Shown piece after piece: positions 51,792-62,317 of a stretch of 64,000 nt of DNA. Under the pieces are notes generated by a model. It was not told the DNA's origin and did no database searches. It was given only the letters and a program-made list of their open reading frames with translations. Every line of letters starts with the position of its first letter. Within the stretch, counting starts at the first letter, position 1. The position numbers and the translations under genes are program-made. Source of the stretch: Cognatilysobacter tabacisoli (GTDB taxonomy: Bacteria; Pseudomonadota; Gammaproteobacteria; Xanthomonadales; Xanthomonadaceae); contig NZ_QXJI01000004.1 of assembly GCF_003586305.1 (NCBI RefSeq), positions 280,198-344,197 of the forward strand, written 5' to 3'.

Positions 51792-51972
51792 GGCGCCCGT
51801 CGGTGTCCGGCGGGACGAGGGCTGCTGCGAGTGTAGCGCCGCGTCGGCGGACCCCGGGGCCACGCGCCGCGACCCGGCCAGGCGATCCGGTTCCGTCGCC
51901 CCGCGCAGCGCGATCGCGCGTGCAGCCGCCGCAGCGCAGGGCCCAAGCGAACACGATTCAGGAGTGATGTTG

Positions 51973-52551
51973 ATGCGATTGGTTCTTCTGGGGGCGCCCG
52001 GCTCGGGCAAGGGCACGCAGGCATCGCGGCTCAAGGAGCACCTGCAGGTCCCGCACGTCTCCACCGGCGACCTGCTGCGCGCGGAAGTCGCCGCCGGCAG
52101 CAAGCTCGGGCTGGAGGCCAAGGGCATCATGGCCGCCGGCAACCTGGTCAGCGACGAGATCCTGCTCGGCATGCTCGAGGACCGCTTCTCGCGCCCGGAC
52201 ACCGGCGGCGGCTTCATCCTCGACGGCTACCCGCGCAACCTCGCCCAGGCCGACGCGCTCGGCCGGCTGCTGCAGCGGATCGGCCAGCCGATGGATTTCG
52301 CGGTGCAGCTGGACGTGCCGACCGAGCTGCTGGTCGAGCGCATCGCCGGCCGCGCCCAGGCGGAAGGCCGCGCCGACGACAACCCCGAGTCGGTGCGCAA
52401 GCGGCTGGACATCTACACCTCGCAGACCGCGCCGGTGATCGAGTTCTACCGCCAGCACGGCCAGCTCACCGTGGTCGACGGCGTCGGTTCGCTCGACGAG
52501 GTGTTCACCCGCATCATCGAGGCCATCGCGCCGTCGCGCGACGTCGGCTGA
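51973..52551 (+). CDS. adk: Adenylate kinase (short form)
   Basis: Adk interconverts AMP, ADP and ATP. The 192-residue protein has the P-loop GAPGSGKGTQ at residues 7-16, the HVSTGDLLR and DGYPRN motifs, and AGRAQAEGRADDNPESVRKR, the short LID without the zinc-binding insertion. Two in-frame ATGs exist: the AGGAG site is 2 bp from 51967 but 8 bp from 51973, so 51973 is taken as the start; it also matches the usual MRLVLLG N-terminus. Confidence 0.96.
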   Translation: MRLVLLGAPGSGKGTQASRLKEHLQVPHVSTGDLLRAEVAAGSKLGLEAKGIMAAGNLVSDEILLGMLEDRFSRPDTGGGFILDGYPRNLAQADALGRLLQRIGQPMDFAVQLDVPTELLVERIAGRAQAEGRADDNPESVRKRLDIYTSQTAPVIEFYRQHGQLTVVDGVGSLDEVFTRIIEAIAPSRDVG

Positions 52552-52642
52552 TCGCAGTCCCCCGCGCGCCACTGGCCCGCGGGACCGACACGCCCGGCGC
52601 CACGCGCATCGCCGCACTGGCGCCCCAGCAGGAACCGCCCGC

Positions 52643-54025
52643 TTGAAACTGCACATCCTCGGCATCGCCGGCACCTTCATGGGCGGGGTCGCCGCGCTCG
52701 CGCGCGAACTCGGCCACACGGTCGAGGGCAGCGACCAGGCCGTGTACCCGCCGATGTCGACCCAGCTCGAGCAGCTCGGCATCGCGCTGCGCCAGGGCTA
52801 CGCGCCGGAGAACATCTCGCCGGACTGCGACGAGGTCGTGATCGGCAACGCGCTGTCGCGCGGCAACGCCGCGGTCGAGCAGGTGCTCGACGACGGCCGC
52901 CGCTACGCCTCGGGCGCGCAGTGGCTCAGCGAGCGGCTGCTGCCCGGGCGCGACACGCTGGCGGTCGCCGGCACCCACGGCAAGACCACGACCACGACGA
53001 TCCTGACCTACCTGCTGCAGGCCGCCGGGCGCGAGCCGGGCTTCCTGATCGGCGGCGTGGCCGAGGACTTCGGCGTGTCGGCGCGCATCGGCGCCGGCCG
53101 CGAGTTCGTCGTCGAGGCCGACGAGTACGACACCGCGTTCTTCGACAAGCGCAGCAAGTTCGTGCACTACCGGCCGCTGGTCGCGATCCTCAACAACCTC
53201 GAGTACGACCACGCCGACATCTTCCCGGACGTCGCCGCGATCCAGCGCCAGTTCCACCACCTGGTGCGCACCGTGCCGCGCCGCGGCCGGCTGATCGTCA
53301 ACGGCGAGGACGCGCGCCTGGCCGAGGTGCTGGCAATGGGCTGCTGGACGCCGGTGGAGACGTTCGGCCTCGACGCCGGCGCCAGCGTGTCGGGGCAGCC
53401 GTTCGACTGGACCGCGCGCCTGCTCAGCGAGGACGGCAGCGGGTTCGTGCTGGTCCACCGCGGGGTCGAGGTCGGCACGGTGAACTGGCCGCTGCTTGGC
53501 CGTCACAACGTGATGAACGCGCTGGCCGCGCTCGCGACCGCGCACGCCGTGCGCGTCGACCTCGCGGCGGTGCTGCCGGCGCTGGCCGGGTTCCGCAGCG
53601 TCAAGCGCCGGCTGGAGGTGATCGGCCAGGCGCGCGGCGTGACCGTGTACGACGACTTCGCCCACCACCCGACCGCGATCGCGACCACGCTCGCCGGCCT
53701 GCGCGCGCGCGTGGGGCAGGCGCGGATCGTCGTGGCGATGGAGCCGCGCAGCAATTCGATGCGGCTGGGCGCGCACGCCGACGCGCTGGCGCCGTCGCTG
53801 GACCTGGCCGACGCGGTCGTGTTCCTGCACCGGCCGGAGCTGGCGTGGGACGGCGGCAAGGTCGTCGCCGCCCTGCGCGGCGAGGGCATCGCGGTCGCCG
53901 ATGCCGACGCGCTGATCGCGGCGCTGCGCGAACGCACCCGCGACGGCGACCACGTGGTGTTCATGTCGAACGGCGGCTTCGACGGGGCGCCGCGGCGCTT
54001 CCTCGCCACGCTCGCCGACGGCTGA
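52643..54025 (+). CDS. mpl: UDP-MurNAc:L-alanyl-gamma-D-glutamyl-meso-diaminopimelate ligase
   Basis: Mpl reattaches recycled murein tripeptide to UDP-MurNAc in the cytoplasm. The 460-residue Mur ligase has the N-terminal Rossmann motif HILGIAGTFMGGVAALARE, the P-loop VAGTHGKTTTT near residue 110, the central VEADEYDTAFFDKRSKF segment typical of Mpl, and VYDDFAHHPTAI in the C-terminal domain. The start codon is TTG at 52643, fixed by an AGGAA site 8 bp upstream and by the N-terminal glycine motif. It follows adk after 91 bp in the same direction. Confidence 0.95.
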   Translation: MKLHILGIAGTFMGGVAALARELGHTVEGSDQAVYPPMSTQLEQLGIALRQGYAPENISPDCDEVVIGNALSRGNAAVEQVLDDGRRYASGAQWLSERLLPGRDTLAVAGTHGKTTTTTILTYLLQAAGREPGFLIGGVAEDFGVSARIGAGREFVVEADEYDTAFFDKRSKFVHYRPLVAILNNLEYDHADIFPDVAAIQRQFHHLVRTVPRRGRLIVNGEDARLAEVLAMGCWTPVETFGLDAGASVSGQPFDWTARLLSEDGSGFVLVHRGVEVGTVNWPLLGRHNVMNALAALATAHAVRVDLAAVLPALAGFRSVKRRLEVIGQARGVTVYDDFAHHPTAIATTLAGLRARVGQARIVVAMEPRSNSMRLGAHADALAPSLDLADAVVFLHRPELAWDGGKVVAALRGEGIAVADADALIAALRERTRDGDHVVFMSNGGFDGAPRRFLATLADG

Positions 54026-54087
54026 CGCGCGTCACGCCTTCACACCCTGCGCCAGCGGAGCCTCGCGCCGGCGTGCACCGGCGCGCG

Positions 54088-54093
54088 CATACT
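54088..54093 (+). promoter_or_regulatory. -10-like hexamer 6 nt before the LON-domain gene
   Basis: CATACT-GCCGTC-ATG: the hexamer ends 6 nt before the start at 54100 and there is no ribosome binding site. This suggests a leaderless transcript. Confidence 0.4.
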
Positions 54094-54099
54094 GCCGTC

Positions 54100-54729
54100 A
54101 TGGCCGATGACGCTGCCGATACGCAGGCAATCCCGCCGTCCGACCCCGACGCCCCGCGCGCCGAATCGCTCGGACTGTTCCCGCTGCACACCGTGCTGGT
54201 GCCGGGCGCGCGCCTGGGCCTGCGCGTGTTCGAGCGGCGCTACCTGGACCTCGTCCGCGACTGCGGCCGCAGCGGCCGCGGCTTCGGCATCTGCCTGATC
54301 CTCGACGGCGAGGAGGCCGGGGCGACCGCGGCCGCGGCGGCATTCGGCACCGAGGCGGTGATCGAGGACTTCGGCACCGGCGACGACGGCCTGCTGACGC
54401 TGCAGGTCCGCGGCGCGCGGCGCTTCCACGTCGAGCGCGTCCGCGTGCGCGACAGCGGGCTGCAGGTCGCCGACGTGGCGTGGTGCGAACCGGACATCGA
54501 CGACCCGCTGCGGCCCGAGCACGGCCTGCTGTCGACGATCCTGCAGACGCTGCTCGAGCGCGTCGGCGGCGAGCACGCACGCGCGCCGGCGGCGAAGTTC
54601 GACGAGGCGTCGTGGGTCGGCTGGCGGCTGGCGGAGATGCTGCCGCTCGAGGACCGCCAGCGGCAGCAGCTGCTGCAGATGCACGACCCGCACGAGCGGC
54701 TGGACTGGCTGCTGTCGCTAATCGCCTGA
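54100..54729 (+). CDS. LON peptidase substrate-binding domain protein
   Basis: A 209-residue stand-alone LON N-terminal (PUA-like) domain with no AAA or protease part. It shows ESLGLFPLHTVLVPGARLGL and LRVFERRYLDLVRD, the family core, followed by a helical C-terminal bundle ending in HERLDWLLSLIA. Such proteins are widespread but of unknown function; substrate recognition is only inferred from the name-giving protease. The gene overlaps the 3' end of the DedA-PAP2 gene by 12 bp on the opposite strand. Confidence 0.85.
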   Translation: MADDAADTQAIPPSDPDAPRAESLGLFPLHTVLVPGARLGLRVFERRYLDLVRDCGRSGRGFGICLILDGEEAGATAAAAAFGTEAVIEDFGTGDDGLLTLQVRGARRFHVERVRVRDSGLQVADVAWCEPDIDDPLRPEHGLLSTILQTLLERVGGEHARAPAAKFDEASWVGWRLAEMLPLEDRQRQQLLQMHDPHERLDWLLSLIA

Positions 54730-56724
54730 CGCGGGCGCGGCGACCCGCACGCGCAGCACCGGGGTCCCGCCGTGCGGGTGCGGCGCCTCGATCGAGGTGA
54801 ACCCGCCGAGCGCGGTGTGGACCTCGGCCAGCGCGTCCGCATCGGCGCCGGGGACCGGCAGCCATACCGTCGCCGCACCCAGCGGGCGCGACAGCCGCAG
54901 CGCCTGCGCCGAGCCGAGCCACAGCGGCGTCGCGTCGGCCAGCCGCGCCGGCGCCGGCCACAGGCGCAGCGCGAGGCGTTCGTCGGCGCCCGGGCCGTCG
55001 CGCACCATCAGCAGCGTCTCGGCCTGTGCATCGAGGGTCGCCGGCAGCACCGGCTGCTCGCGCGCGGGGATGTCGTCGTCGAGCAGGCCGAGCGTGGCGA
55101 CCCAGTCGGCCTGCGCCTGCACCCGCCAGCCCTGCGCCTCGAGCGCGCGCTGCAGCGGCGGCAGCGGGCCGGCCACCTGCAGGTGCAGCGGCCAGCGCCG
55201 GCGCGCGTCGTCCTCGTTGCGGTGGTCGGGCAGCGTGGCCCAGTCGCGCTGCCACCAGTCGTCGCTGCCGATCACCCGCGCCGGCTGCGCCGCGCTGAAT
55301 TGCGCGAGCAGCGGCGCCGCCGCGCGCGGCGCGTGCCACAGCGCCGCCGCCACGAAGGTGCCGTAGAACAGCCACGCCAGCGGGCGCATCCAGAACGACC
55401 GCTGCACGTGCCGGCGGTACGCGATGCCGAGCGCGAGCAGCCACAGGATGCCGAAGAGCGTGCCGCCGACCAGGTCGCTCGGCCAGTGCGCGCCGAGGTA
55501 CAGCCGCGCGAAGCCGACCACCGTCGTGACCACGCCGGCCACCATGTACGGCCACACCCGCCGCCGCCCGGGCAGCTCGCGCGCGATCAGCACCGCGAAG
55601 AACCCGAGCACGACCGTCGTCATCGTCACCGCGACCGACGGGAAGCCGAAGCCCGCCGGCGCGGTCGGCGGCCGCGGCATCTCGATCGCCGCCTCGAGCA
55701 GCGCCGTCAGCGCCAGCCCGAACACGACCGCGGCCAGCCAGTGCGCGGCCGCCATCCAGCGCCGCCGCCACAGGAGGTACGCCAGCGCGATCGCGGCCGC
55801 CGGCACCAGCACGGCGGGGTCGCCGACGCTCGCCAGGCCCGCCATCAGCCGGTCGGCGAGCGGGTTGCGCAGGCTCCACATGAACGTGTGCACGGTGTGG
55901 TCGATCGCCAGCGGCCCGCCGCTGGCCAGCAGCGTGGCCAGCAGCGTGAACCACACCCAGCTGATCGCCAGCAGGCACGCGGCCAGCATCAGCAGCGACG
56001 GCGACTCGGGCCGGTTCGGGTCCATCAGCGCCGCGGCGTAGCGGCCCAGCCGCGGGTGCGCGCGGGTCCACGCCAGTGCGCGCGCCAGGAGTTTATCGGC
56101 GTGGGCTGCGAACCAGCGCCACGTGTACAGCACCGACGCCCACACCAGCGCGACCGCCGCGGCCAGGCCGGCGAGCACCAGCGCGAGGCGGTCGGCGACC
56201 GCGGCCACCGCCTCGTACGACGCGCCGAGCAGCCAGCCGGGCGCGAGCCCCACGGCCGACCACGCGATGCATGCGAACGCGCTGACCAGCACGTAGCGAC
56301 GCAGCGGCATGTGCAGCATGCCGGCGATCGCCGGCACGAACGGGCGCACCGCGCCGACGAACCGCGCGATCAGGATGCTCTTGGTGTGGTGGCGGCGGAA
56401 CATCGCCTCGCCGCGGTTGATCCACTGCGGGTAGCGCGCGAACGGCCAGCGCCCGCGCATCTGCGGGCCCCACCGCCGGCCGACCCAGTAGCTCAGTCCG
56501 TCGCCGCAGAACGCGCCGGCGGCGGCGCAGGCCAGCGCGTACGGACCGTTGATGTGGCCCAGTCCCACCAGCGCGCCGACCGCGAAAAGCAGCGGCAGCG
56601 CCGGCACGACGATGCCCACCACGACCAGCGCATCGCAGAACGCGATCAGGAACACCAGCGCGCCGGCGGCGTGTGGGTTCGCGCCGATCCAGGCGACGGC
56701 GCTGTCGATCCATGCGGGTTGCAT
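54718..56724 (-). CDS. DedA-PAP2-LssY_C fusion membrane protein
   Basis: A 668-residue three-part protein. Residues about 1-200 are a DedA/SNARE-associated membrane domain (VVVGIVVPALPLLF, FARYPQWINRGEAMFRRHH). Residues about 235-430 form a PAP2-type membrane domain. The last 190 residues are a soluble LssY C-terminal domain starting near RVIGSDDWWQRDWATLP. In the PAP2 part motif 3 is intact (ARLYLGAHWPSD), but motif 2 reads FPSVAVTM instead of FPSGHxxx and the lysine of motif 1 is missing (LLEAAIEMPRPP), so phosphatase activity is doubtful. Relatives are linked to lipid phosphate recycling or type II-secretion-related loci (LssY). The ATG at 56724 begins the DedA domain. Confidence 0.85.
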   Translation of the reverse strand: MQPAWIDSAVAWIGANPHAAGALVFLIAFCDALVVVGIVVPALPLLFAVGALVGLGHINGPYALACAAAGAFCGDGLSYWVGRRWGPQMRGRWPFARYPQWINRGEAMFRRHHTKSILIARFVGAVRPFVPAIAGMLHMPLRRYVLVSAFACIAWSAVGLAPGWLLGASYEAVAAVADRLALVLAGLAAAVALVWASVLYTWRWFAAHADKLLARALAWTRAHPRLGRYAAALMDPNRPESPSLLMLAACLLAISWVWFTLLATLLASGGPLAIDHTVHTFMWSLRNPLADRLMAGLASVGDPAVLVPAAAIALAYLLWRRRWMAAAHWLAAVVFGLALTALLEAAIEMPRPPTAPAGFGFPSVAVTMTTVVLGFFAVLIARELPGRRRVWPYMVAGVVTTVVGFARLYLGAHWPSDLVGGTLFGILWLLALGIAYRRHVQRSFWMRPLAWLFYGTFVAAALWHAPRAAAPLLAQFSAAQPARVIGSDDWWQRDWATLPDHRNEDDARRRWPLHLQVAGPLPPLQRALEAQGWRVQAQADWVATLGLLDDDIPAREQPVLPATLDAQAETLLMVRDGPGADERLALRLWPAPARLADATPLWLGSAQALRLSRPLGAATVWLPVPGADADALAEVHTALGGFTSIEAPHPHGGTPVLRVRVAAPASGD

Positions 56725-56809
56725 CGCCGGATTATGGCAGCCGGCCGCGGCGGCGGGCAGCGTCGCGCGCCGTGGCGGCCGCCGCTGCAGCCGCGCGCGG
56801 GCCGTTGCG

Positions 56810-56815
56810 TACACT
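56810..56815 (+). promoter_or_regulatory. -10-like hexamer 6 nt before the kinase gene
   Basis: TACACT-GGCGCG-ATG, with the start at 56822 and no ribosome binding site. Same layout as upstream of waaA. Confidence 0.4.
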
Positions 56816-56821
56816 GGCGCG

Positions 56822-57481
56822 ATGCCGCACGACGCCACCGAAGTTTCCGCACTGAAGGCCGACAGCTTCGGCCGCATCGCCCTGATGCGCGACGCGCACG
56901 GGCTGTTCGTGCGCCGCGATCTCGCCCACGTCCCCGCGTGGCTGCGGCTGCCGGCATGGTGGCTCGCCCGACGCGAGGCGCGCGGCCTGGAGCGCGTGCG
57001 CGGGCTGGAGGCCACGCCGCAGCTGTTGCGCTGGGACGGCCGCCGCCTCGACCGCAGCTACCTCGACGGCGCGGCGATGTACCAGCGCCCGCCGCGCGGC
57101 GACCTGGCGTACTTCCGCGCGGCGCGGCGCCTGCTGCAGCAGCTGCACCGCCGCGGACTGGCGCACAACGACCTGGCCAAGGAGGCGAACTGGCTGGTGC
57201 TGGCCGACGGTCGCCCGGCGATCATCGACTTCCAGCTCGCGGTGCGAGGCGACCCGCGCTCGCGCTGGATGCGCCTGCTCGCGCGCGAGGACCTGCGACA
57301 CCTGCTCAAGCACAAGCGCACGTACTGCCCGGACCGCATCACCGCGGTCGAGCGGCGCGTGCTCAAGCGCCACTCGTGGGTGCGCGAGGCGTGGTTCGCG
57401 ACCGGCAAGCCCGTCTACCGCTTCGTAACGAGGCGGCTGCTGAAATGGGAAGACAACGAAGGCCAGGGACCCAAGCCGTGA
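56822..57481 (+). CDS. RIO/InaA-like small kinase
   Basis: A 219-residue protein of the protein-kinase-like superfamily. The catalytic loop is HNDLAKEANWLV (D117 as base, N122-123 region for Mg), and the metal-binding motif is IIDFQLAV, with Gln where most kinases have Gly (DFG). The N-lobe is short and its ATP lysine is not obvious. It resembles the RIO-type and LPS-kinase (InaA/WaaP) groups. The nearby LPS and cell-envelope genes make a sugar or lipid target plausible; this is inference. It diverges from the DedA-PAP2 gene with about 100 bp between starts. Confidence 0.75.
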   Translation: MPHDATEVSALKADSFGRIALMRDAHGLFVRRDLAHVPAWLRLPAWWLARREARGLERVRGLEATPQLLRWDGRRLDRSYLDGAAMYQRPPRGDLAYFRAARRLLQQLHRRGLAHNDLAKEANWLVLADGRPAIIDFQLAVRGDPRSRWMRLLAREDLRHLLKHKRTYCPDRITAVERRVLKRHSWVREAWFATGKPVYRFVTRRLLKWEDNEGQGPKP

Positions 57482-57527
57482 GCGGCCGACCCCGGGCAGC
57501 CCTGACGCCATGCGCGAGGAGGACGCC

Positions 57528-58373
57528 ATGAGCACCCTGTCGGGCAAGACCTTGTTCATCACCGGCGCGTCGCGCGGTATCGGCCGCGCCATCGCCCTGC
57601 GCGCGGCCCGCGACGGTGCGTGCATCGCGGTGGTCGCCAAGTCCGCGGTCGCCAACCCGAAGCTGCCGGGCACGATCCACAGCGTTGCCGCGGAGATCGA
57701 GGCCGCCGGCGGCCAGGCGCTCGCGCTGAAGTGCGACATCCGCGAGGAGGACGAGGTACGGGCCGCCGTGGCCGCAACCGTCGACGCGTTCGGCGGGCTC
57801 GACATCCTGGTCAACAACGCCAGCGCGATCTGGCTGCGCGGCACGCTCGACACGCCGATGAAGCGCTTCGACCTGATGCAGCAGGTCAACGCGCGCGGCA
57901 GCTTCCTGTGCGCGCAGGCGTGCCTGCCGCACCTGCTGCAGGCGCCGAACCCGCACATCCTGTCGCTGGCCCCGCCGATCAACCTCGACCCGAAGTGGTG
58001 GGCGCCGCACACCGGCTACACGCTGGCGAAGATGGGCATGAGCTTCGTGACCCTCGGCCTGGCGGCGGAGTTCGGGCCGCAGGGCGTGGCGGTCAACGCG
58101 CTGTGGCCGCGCACGGTGATCGCCACCGACGCGATCAACATGATCCCCGGCGTGTCGGCGACGCAGTGCCGCGTGCCCGAGATCGTCGCCGACGCCGCGC
58201 ATGCGGTGCTGGTCCGCCGCGCCGACGGGTACCACGGCCACTTCCTGATCGACGAGGACGTGCTGTTCGCCGACGGCGTGACGGACTTTTCCGCGTACGC
58301 CGTCGACCCCGCGCAGCGGCTGCTGCCAGACTTGTTCCTGACCGATTCGCAGCTGGAGCGCCACCCCCGATGA
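57528..58373 (+). CDS. SDR family oxidoreductase (HSDL2-like)
   Basis: A 281-residue classical short-chain dehydrogenase: nucleotide motif [16 protein letters not shown] (residues about 10-25), LVNNASAIW, and the catalytic Tyr/Lys in [10 protein letters not shown]. The [20 protein letters not shown] segment and [13 protein letters not shown] are typical of the SDR group that includes hydroxysteroid dehydrogenase-like protein 2. The ATG at 57528 is favoured by an AGGAGG site 5 bp upstream; an ATG six codons earlier lies before that site. The stop overlaps the glyoxalase start (ATGA), so the two are coupled. Substrate unknown. Confidence 0.88.
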   Translation: MSTLSGKTLFITGASRGIGRAIALRAARDGACIAVVAKSAVANPKLPGTIHSVAAEIEAAGGQALALKCDIREEDEVRAAVAATVDAFGGLDILVNNASAIWLRGTLDTPMKRFDLMQQVNARGSFLCAQACLPHLLQAPNPHILSLAPPINLDPKWWAPHTGYTLAKMGMSFVTLGLAAEFGPQGVAVNALWPRTVIATDAINMIPGVSATQCRVPEIVADAAHAVLVRRADGYHGHFLIDEDVLFADGVTDFSAYAVDPAQRLLPDLFLTDSQLERHPR

Positions 58374-58789
58374 AGTACCTGCACGCGATGGTGCGCGTCC
58401 GCGACCTCGACGCCTCGCTGGCCTTCTTCCGAGACGGACTCGGGCTGGTCGAGACCCGCCGGCGGGACTACCCGGACGGCCGGTTCACGCTCGTCTACCT
58501 CGGTGCGCCGGAGAACCCCGAGTCGGAGATCGAGCTGACCTACAACTACGACGACCAGAACTACGGTAGCGCGCGCAACTTCGGCCACCTGGCGTTCGCC
58601 GTCGACGACATCTACGCCGCGTGCGCGCACCTGCAGTCGCGCGGCGTCACGATCAATCGCCCGCCGCGCGACGGCCGCATGGCGTTCGTGCGTTCGCCCG
58701 ACCTGATCTCGATCGAACTGCTGCAGAAGGGCGACGCGCTGCCGCCGGCCGAGCCGTGGGCGTCGATGCCGAACACCGGCGCCTGGTAG
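58370..58789 (+). CDS. Lactoylglutathione lyase (glyoxalase I) family protein
   Basis: A 139-residue vicinal-oxygen-chelate protein close to GloA. It has [31 protein letters not shown] with a metal-ligand glutamate, the second ligand histidine in [11 protein letters not shown] and the final SIELLQKG glutamate. Glyoxalase I isomerises the methylglyoxal-glutathione adduct. The tail [15 protein letters not shown] is longer than in E. coli GloA but found in related proteins. It is co-translated with the SDR gene through an ATGA overlap. Confidence 0.88.
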   Translation: MKYLHAMVRVRDLDASLAFFRDGLGLVETRRRDYPDGRFTLVYLGAPENPESEIELTYNYDDQNYGSARNFGHLAFAVDDIYAACAHLQSRGVTINRPPRDGRMAFVRSPDLISIELLQKGDALPPAEPWASMPNTGAW

Positions 58790-58812
58790 CGCCGCGTGCG
58801 GCCGGTCGCGGG

Positions 58813-59682
<870 letters not shown>

Positions 59683-59778
59683 GGGCACTCCTTCGCGCCG
59701 ATTGTGCCGGAGCGGGGTGTGAGGCAGGCGCGGCCACGGTAGGCGACAATGGCGCGCCCCGCCGCACGACCTCCCGCG

Positions 59779-61005
59779 ATGACCGCCCCGACCGACGACC
59801 TGTTTGCCCTGTCCGAGCGCTACTACGTGCCGGTGTACCGCCCGCGCCGGATCGTGCTCGACCGCGGCGTGGGCTCGCGGCTGTGGGACACCGACGGCCG
59901 CGAGTACGTCGATTTCGGCGCGGGGATCGCGGTGAACGCGCTCGGCCACGCACATCCGGCGCTGGTCGCCGCGCTGACCGAGCAGGCCGGCAAGCTGTGG
60001 CACACCAGCAACGTGTTCGTCAGCGAGCCGCCGATGCGGCTGGCCGAGGAGCTGGTCACCGCGTCGCGCTTCGCCGAGCGCGCCTTCTTCTGCAACTCGG
60101 GCGCCGAGGCCAACGAGGCCGCGATCAAGCTTGCGCGTCGCTATGCCACCGACCAGGGCCGCCCGCCCGAGCGCCGGGTCATCCTGAGCTTCCGCGGCAG
60201 CTTCCACGGCCGCACCCTCGCCGCCGTGACCGCGACCGCGCAGCCGAAGTACCACGAAGGCTTCGAGCCGCTACCGCCGGGGTTCCGCTACAGCGACTTC
60301 AACGACCTCGCGGCTGCCGAGCAGGCGATGGCCGGCGGCGACGTCTGCGCGGTGCTGGTCGAGCCGGTGCAGGGCGAGGGCGGCGTGACTCCGGCGACGC
60401 CGGCGTTCCTGGCCGGGCTGCGCGCGCTGTGCGATCGCCACGGCGCGCTGCTGGTGCTCGACGAGATCCAGTGCGGCATGGGCCGTACCGGTGCGCTGTT
60501 CGCGTGTCACGGATACAGGGTCGAGCCGGACGTCGTCACCCTCGCGAAGGCGCTCGGCAGCGGCTTCCCGATCGGCGCAATGCTGGTCGGGCCGAAGGCC
60601 GCGCAGACGATGCAATTCGGCGCCCACGGCACCACGTTCGGCGGCAACCCGCTGGCCGCGGCCGTCGCCCGTGCGGCCCTGCGCGAGCTGAGCTCCGAGG
60701 CGCTGCGCGCCAACGTCCAGCGCCAGGCGCAGGCGCTGCGCGACGCACTCGCGGCGCTCGATGCCGAGTTCGGCCTGTTCGACGAGGTCCGCGGGCGCGG
60801 CCTGATGATCGGCGCGCAGCTGCGGGCCGAGCACGCGGGCAAGGCGGCCGAGATCCTCGACCACTGCGTCGCCCACGGCCTGCTGCTGCTGCAGGCCGGC
60901 CCGGACGTGCTGCGCTTCGTGCCGGCGCTGAACCTGACCGACGCCGACGTCGCCGACGGCGTCGCGCGCCTGCGCGCCGCGCTGCTGGACTACGCCCGCC
61001 GCTGA
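59779..61005 (+). CDS. argD: Acetylornithine / succinyldiaminopimelate aminotransferase family protein
   Basis: A 408-residue class III PLP aminotransferase. It shows LWDTDGREYVDFGAGIAVNALGH (as LWDTDGREYVDFGAGIAVN), NSGAEANEAAIKLARRY, SFHGRTLAAVTAT, LDEIQCGMGRTG, and the PLP lysine in TLAKALGSGFPIGAM. These are the ArgD/AstC group motifs; arginine synthesis, lysine/DAP synthesis and arginine catabolism cannot be separated by sequence alone, and no arg or ast genes are nearby. The ATG at 59779 is preferred; an ATG at 59749 would add ten residues. It is convergent with hemL, 19 bp apart. Confidence 0.9.
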   Translation: MTAPTDDLFALSERYYVPVYRPRRIVLDRGVGSRLWDTDGREYVDFGAGIAVNALGHAHPALVAALTEQAGKLWHTSNVFVSEPPMRLAEELVTASRFAERAFFCNSGAEANEAAIKLARRYATDQGRPPERRVILSFRGSFHGRTLAAVTATAQPKYHEGFEPLPPGFRYSDFNDLAAAEQAMAGGDVCAVLVEPVQGEGGVTPATPAFLAGLRALCDRHGALLVLDEIQCGMGRTGALFACHGYRVEPDVVTLAKALGSGFPIGAMLVGPKAAQTMQFGAHGTTFGGNPLAAAVARAALRELSSEALRANVQRQAQALRDALAALDAEFGLFDEVRGRGLMIGAQLRAEHAGKAAEILDHCVAHGLLLLQAGPDVLRFVPALNLTDADVADGVARLRAALLDYARR

Positions 61006-61024
61006 TCGAGCGGCGGGGCTGGCT

Positions 61025-62317
61025 TCAGCCGGCCTTCGCGATGGCGAACGCCTCGCGCGCGGCCGTGATGGTCGCCGCGATCTCGGCGTCAGCGTGTGCC
61101 GACGACAGGAAGCCGGCCTCGAAGGCCGAGGGCGCCAGGTACACGCCGCGCTCGAGCATCGCGTGGAAGAACCGGTTGAAGCGGCCGGTGTCCGACGCCT
61201 TCGCGTCGTCGAACGTCTCGACCGGCCCCTCGCGGAAGTACAGGCCGAACATGCCCGGCGCGCGCACCGTGTGGAACGCCACGCCGGCGTCGCGCGCCGC
61301 CGCCTCGAGGCCGTCGCACAGCGCGTGCGTGCTGCGCTCGAGCGCGTCGTGGAAGCCCGGCGCCTCGATCAGCGCCAGCGTGGCGAGCCCCGCTGCCATC
61401 GCGACCGGGTTGCCGCTGAGCGTGCCCGCCTGGTAGATCGGCCCGCTCGGCGCGACCTGCGCCATCAGCTCGCGCTTGCCGCCGTACGCGCCGACCGGCA
61501 TGCCGCCGCCGATGATCTTGCCGAACGTCGTCAGGTCCGGCGTGACCCCGTAGCGCTGTTGCGCGCCGCCCAGCGCCACCCGGAAGCCGGTCATCACCTC
61601 GTCGAAGATCAGCACCGCGCCGTGCCGCGTGCACAGCGCGCGCAGGTGCTGCAGGTAGCCGTCGCGCGGCAGGATGCAGTTCGCATTGCCGACGATGGGC
61701 TCGATGATCAGCCCGGCGATCGTGTCGCCGACGTCGTCGAACAGCGCGGTGGCCGCGTCGAAATCGTTGAACGGCAGGGTGAGCGTCAGGTCCGCCAGTG
61801 CGGCCGGCACGCCGGGGGAGTTCGGCAGGCCCAGCGTCATGACGCCGCTGCCGGCCTTCACCAGGAAGCTGTCGCCGTGCCCGTGGTAGCAGCCTTCGAA
61901 CTTGACGATGCGCGTGCGACCGGTCGCGCCGCGCGCGACGCGGATCGCCGACAGCGTGGCCTCGGTGCCCGAGTTCACCATCCGCACCATCTCGCAGCTG
62001 GGCGCGATCCGGGTGATCGCCTCGGCCATCGTCACCTCGAGCGCGTTCGGCACGCCGAAGCTCAGGCCGTCGCGCATCGTGCGCTCGACCGCCGCGAGCA
62101 CCTGCGGGTGCGCGTGGCCGGCGATCATCGGGCCCCACGACCCGATGTAGTCGATGTAGCGGTTGCCGTCGACGTCGAACAGGTAGGCCCCCTCGGCGCG
62201 CGTGGCGAAGAACGGTTCGCCGCCGACCGATTTGAACGCGCGCACCGGCGAGTTGACGCCGCCGGGCATCAGCGCCTGGGCGCGGGAGAACAGCTCGTGC
62301 GAACGCTCGGTCTTCAT
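61025..62317 (-). CDS. hemL: Glutamate-1-semialdehyde 2,1-aminomutase
   Basis: HemL converts glutamate-1-semialdehyde to 5-aminolevulinate in tetrapyrrole synthesis, using pyridoxamine/pyridoxal phosphate. The 430-residue protein has the family start [20 protein letters not shown], the [11 protein letters not shown] segment, [18 protein letters not shown], and the PLP lysine in [18 protein letters not shown]. Its ATG overlaps the thiE stop (ATGA), so heme and thiamine enzymes are co-translated here. It is convergent with the argD-type gene. Confidence 0.96.
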   Translation of the reverse strand: MKTERSHELFSRAQALMPGGVNSPVRAFKSVGGEPFFATRAEGAYLFDVDGNRYIDYIGSWGPMIAGHAHPQVLAAVERTMRDGLSFGVPNALEVTMAEAITRIAPSCEMVRMVNSGTEATLSAIRVARGATGRTRIVKFEGCYHGHGDSFLVKAGSGVMTLGLPNSPGVPAALADLTLTLPFNDFDAATALFDDVGDTIAGLIIEPIVGNANCILPRDGYLQHLRALCTRHGAVLIFDEVMTGFRVALGGAQQRYGVTPDLTTFGKIIGGGMPVGAYGGKRELMAQVAPSGPIYQAGTLSGNPVAMAAGLATLALIEAPGFHDALERSTHALCDGLEAAARDAGVAFHTVRAPGMFGLYFREGPVETFDDAKASDTGRFNRFFHAMLERGVYLAPSAFEAGFLSSAHADAEIAATITAAREAFAIAKAG

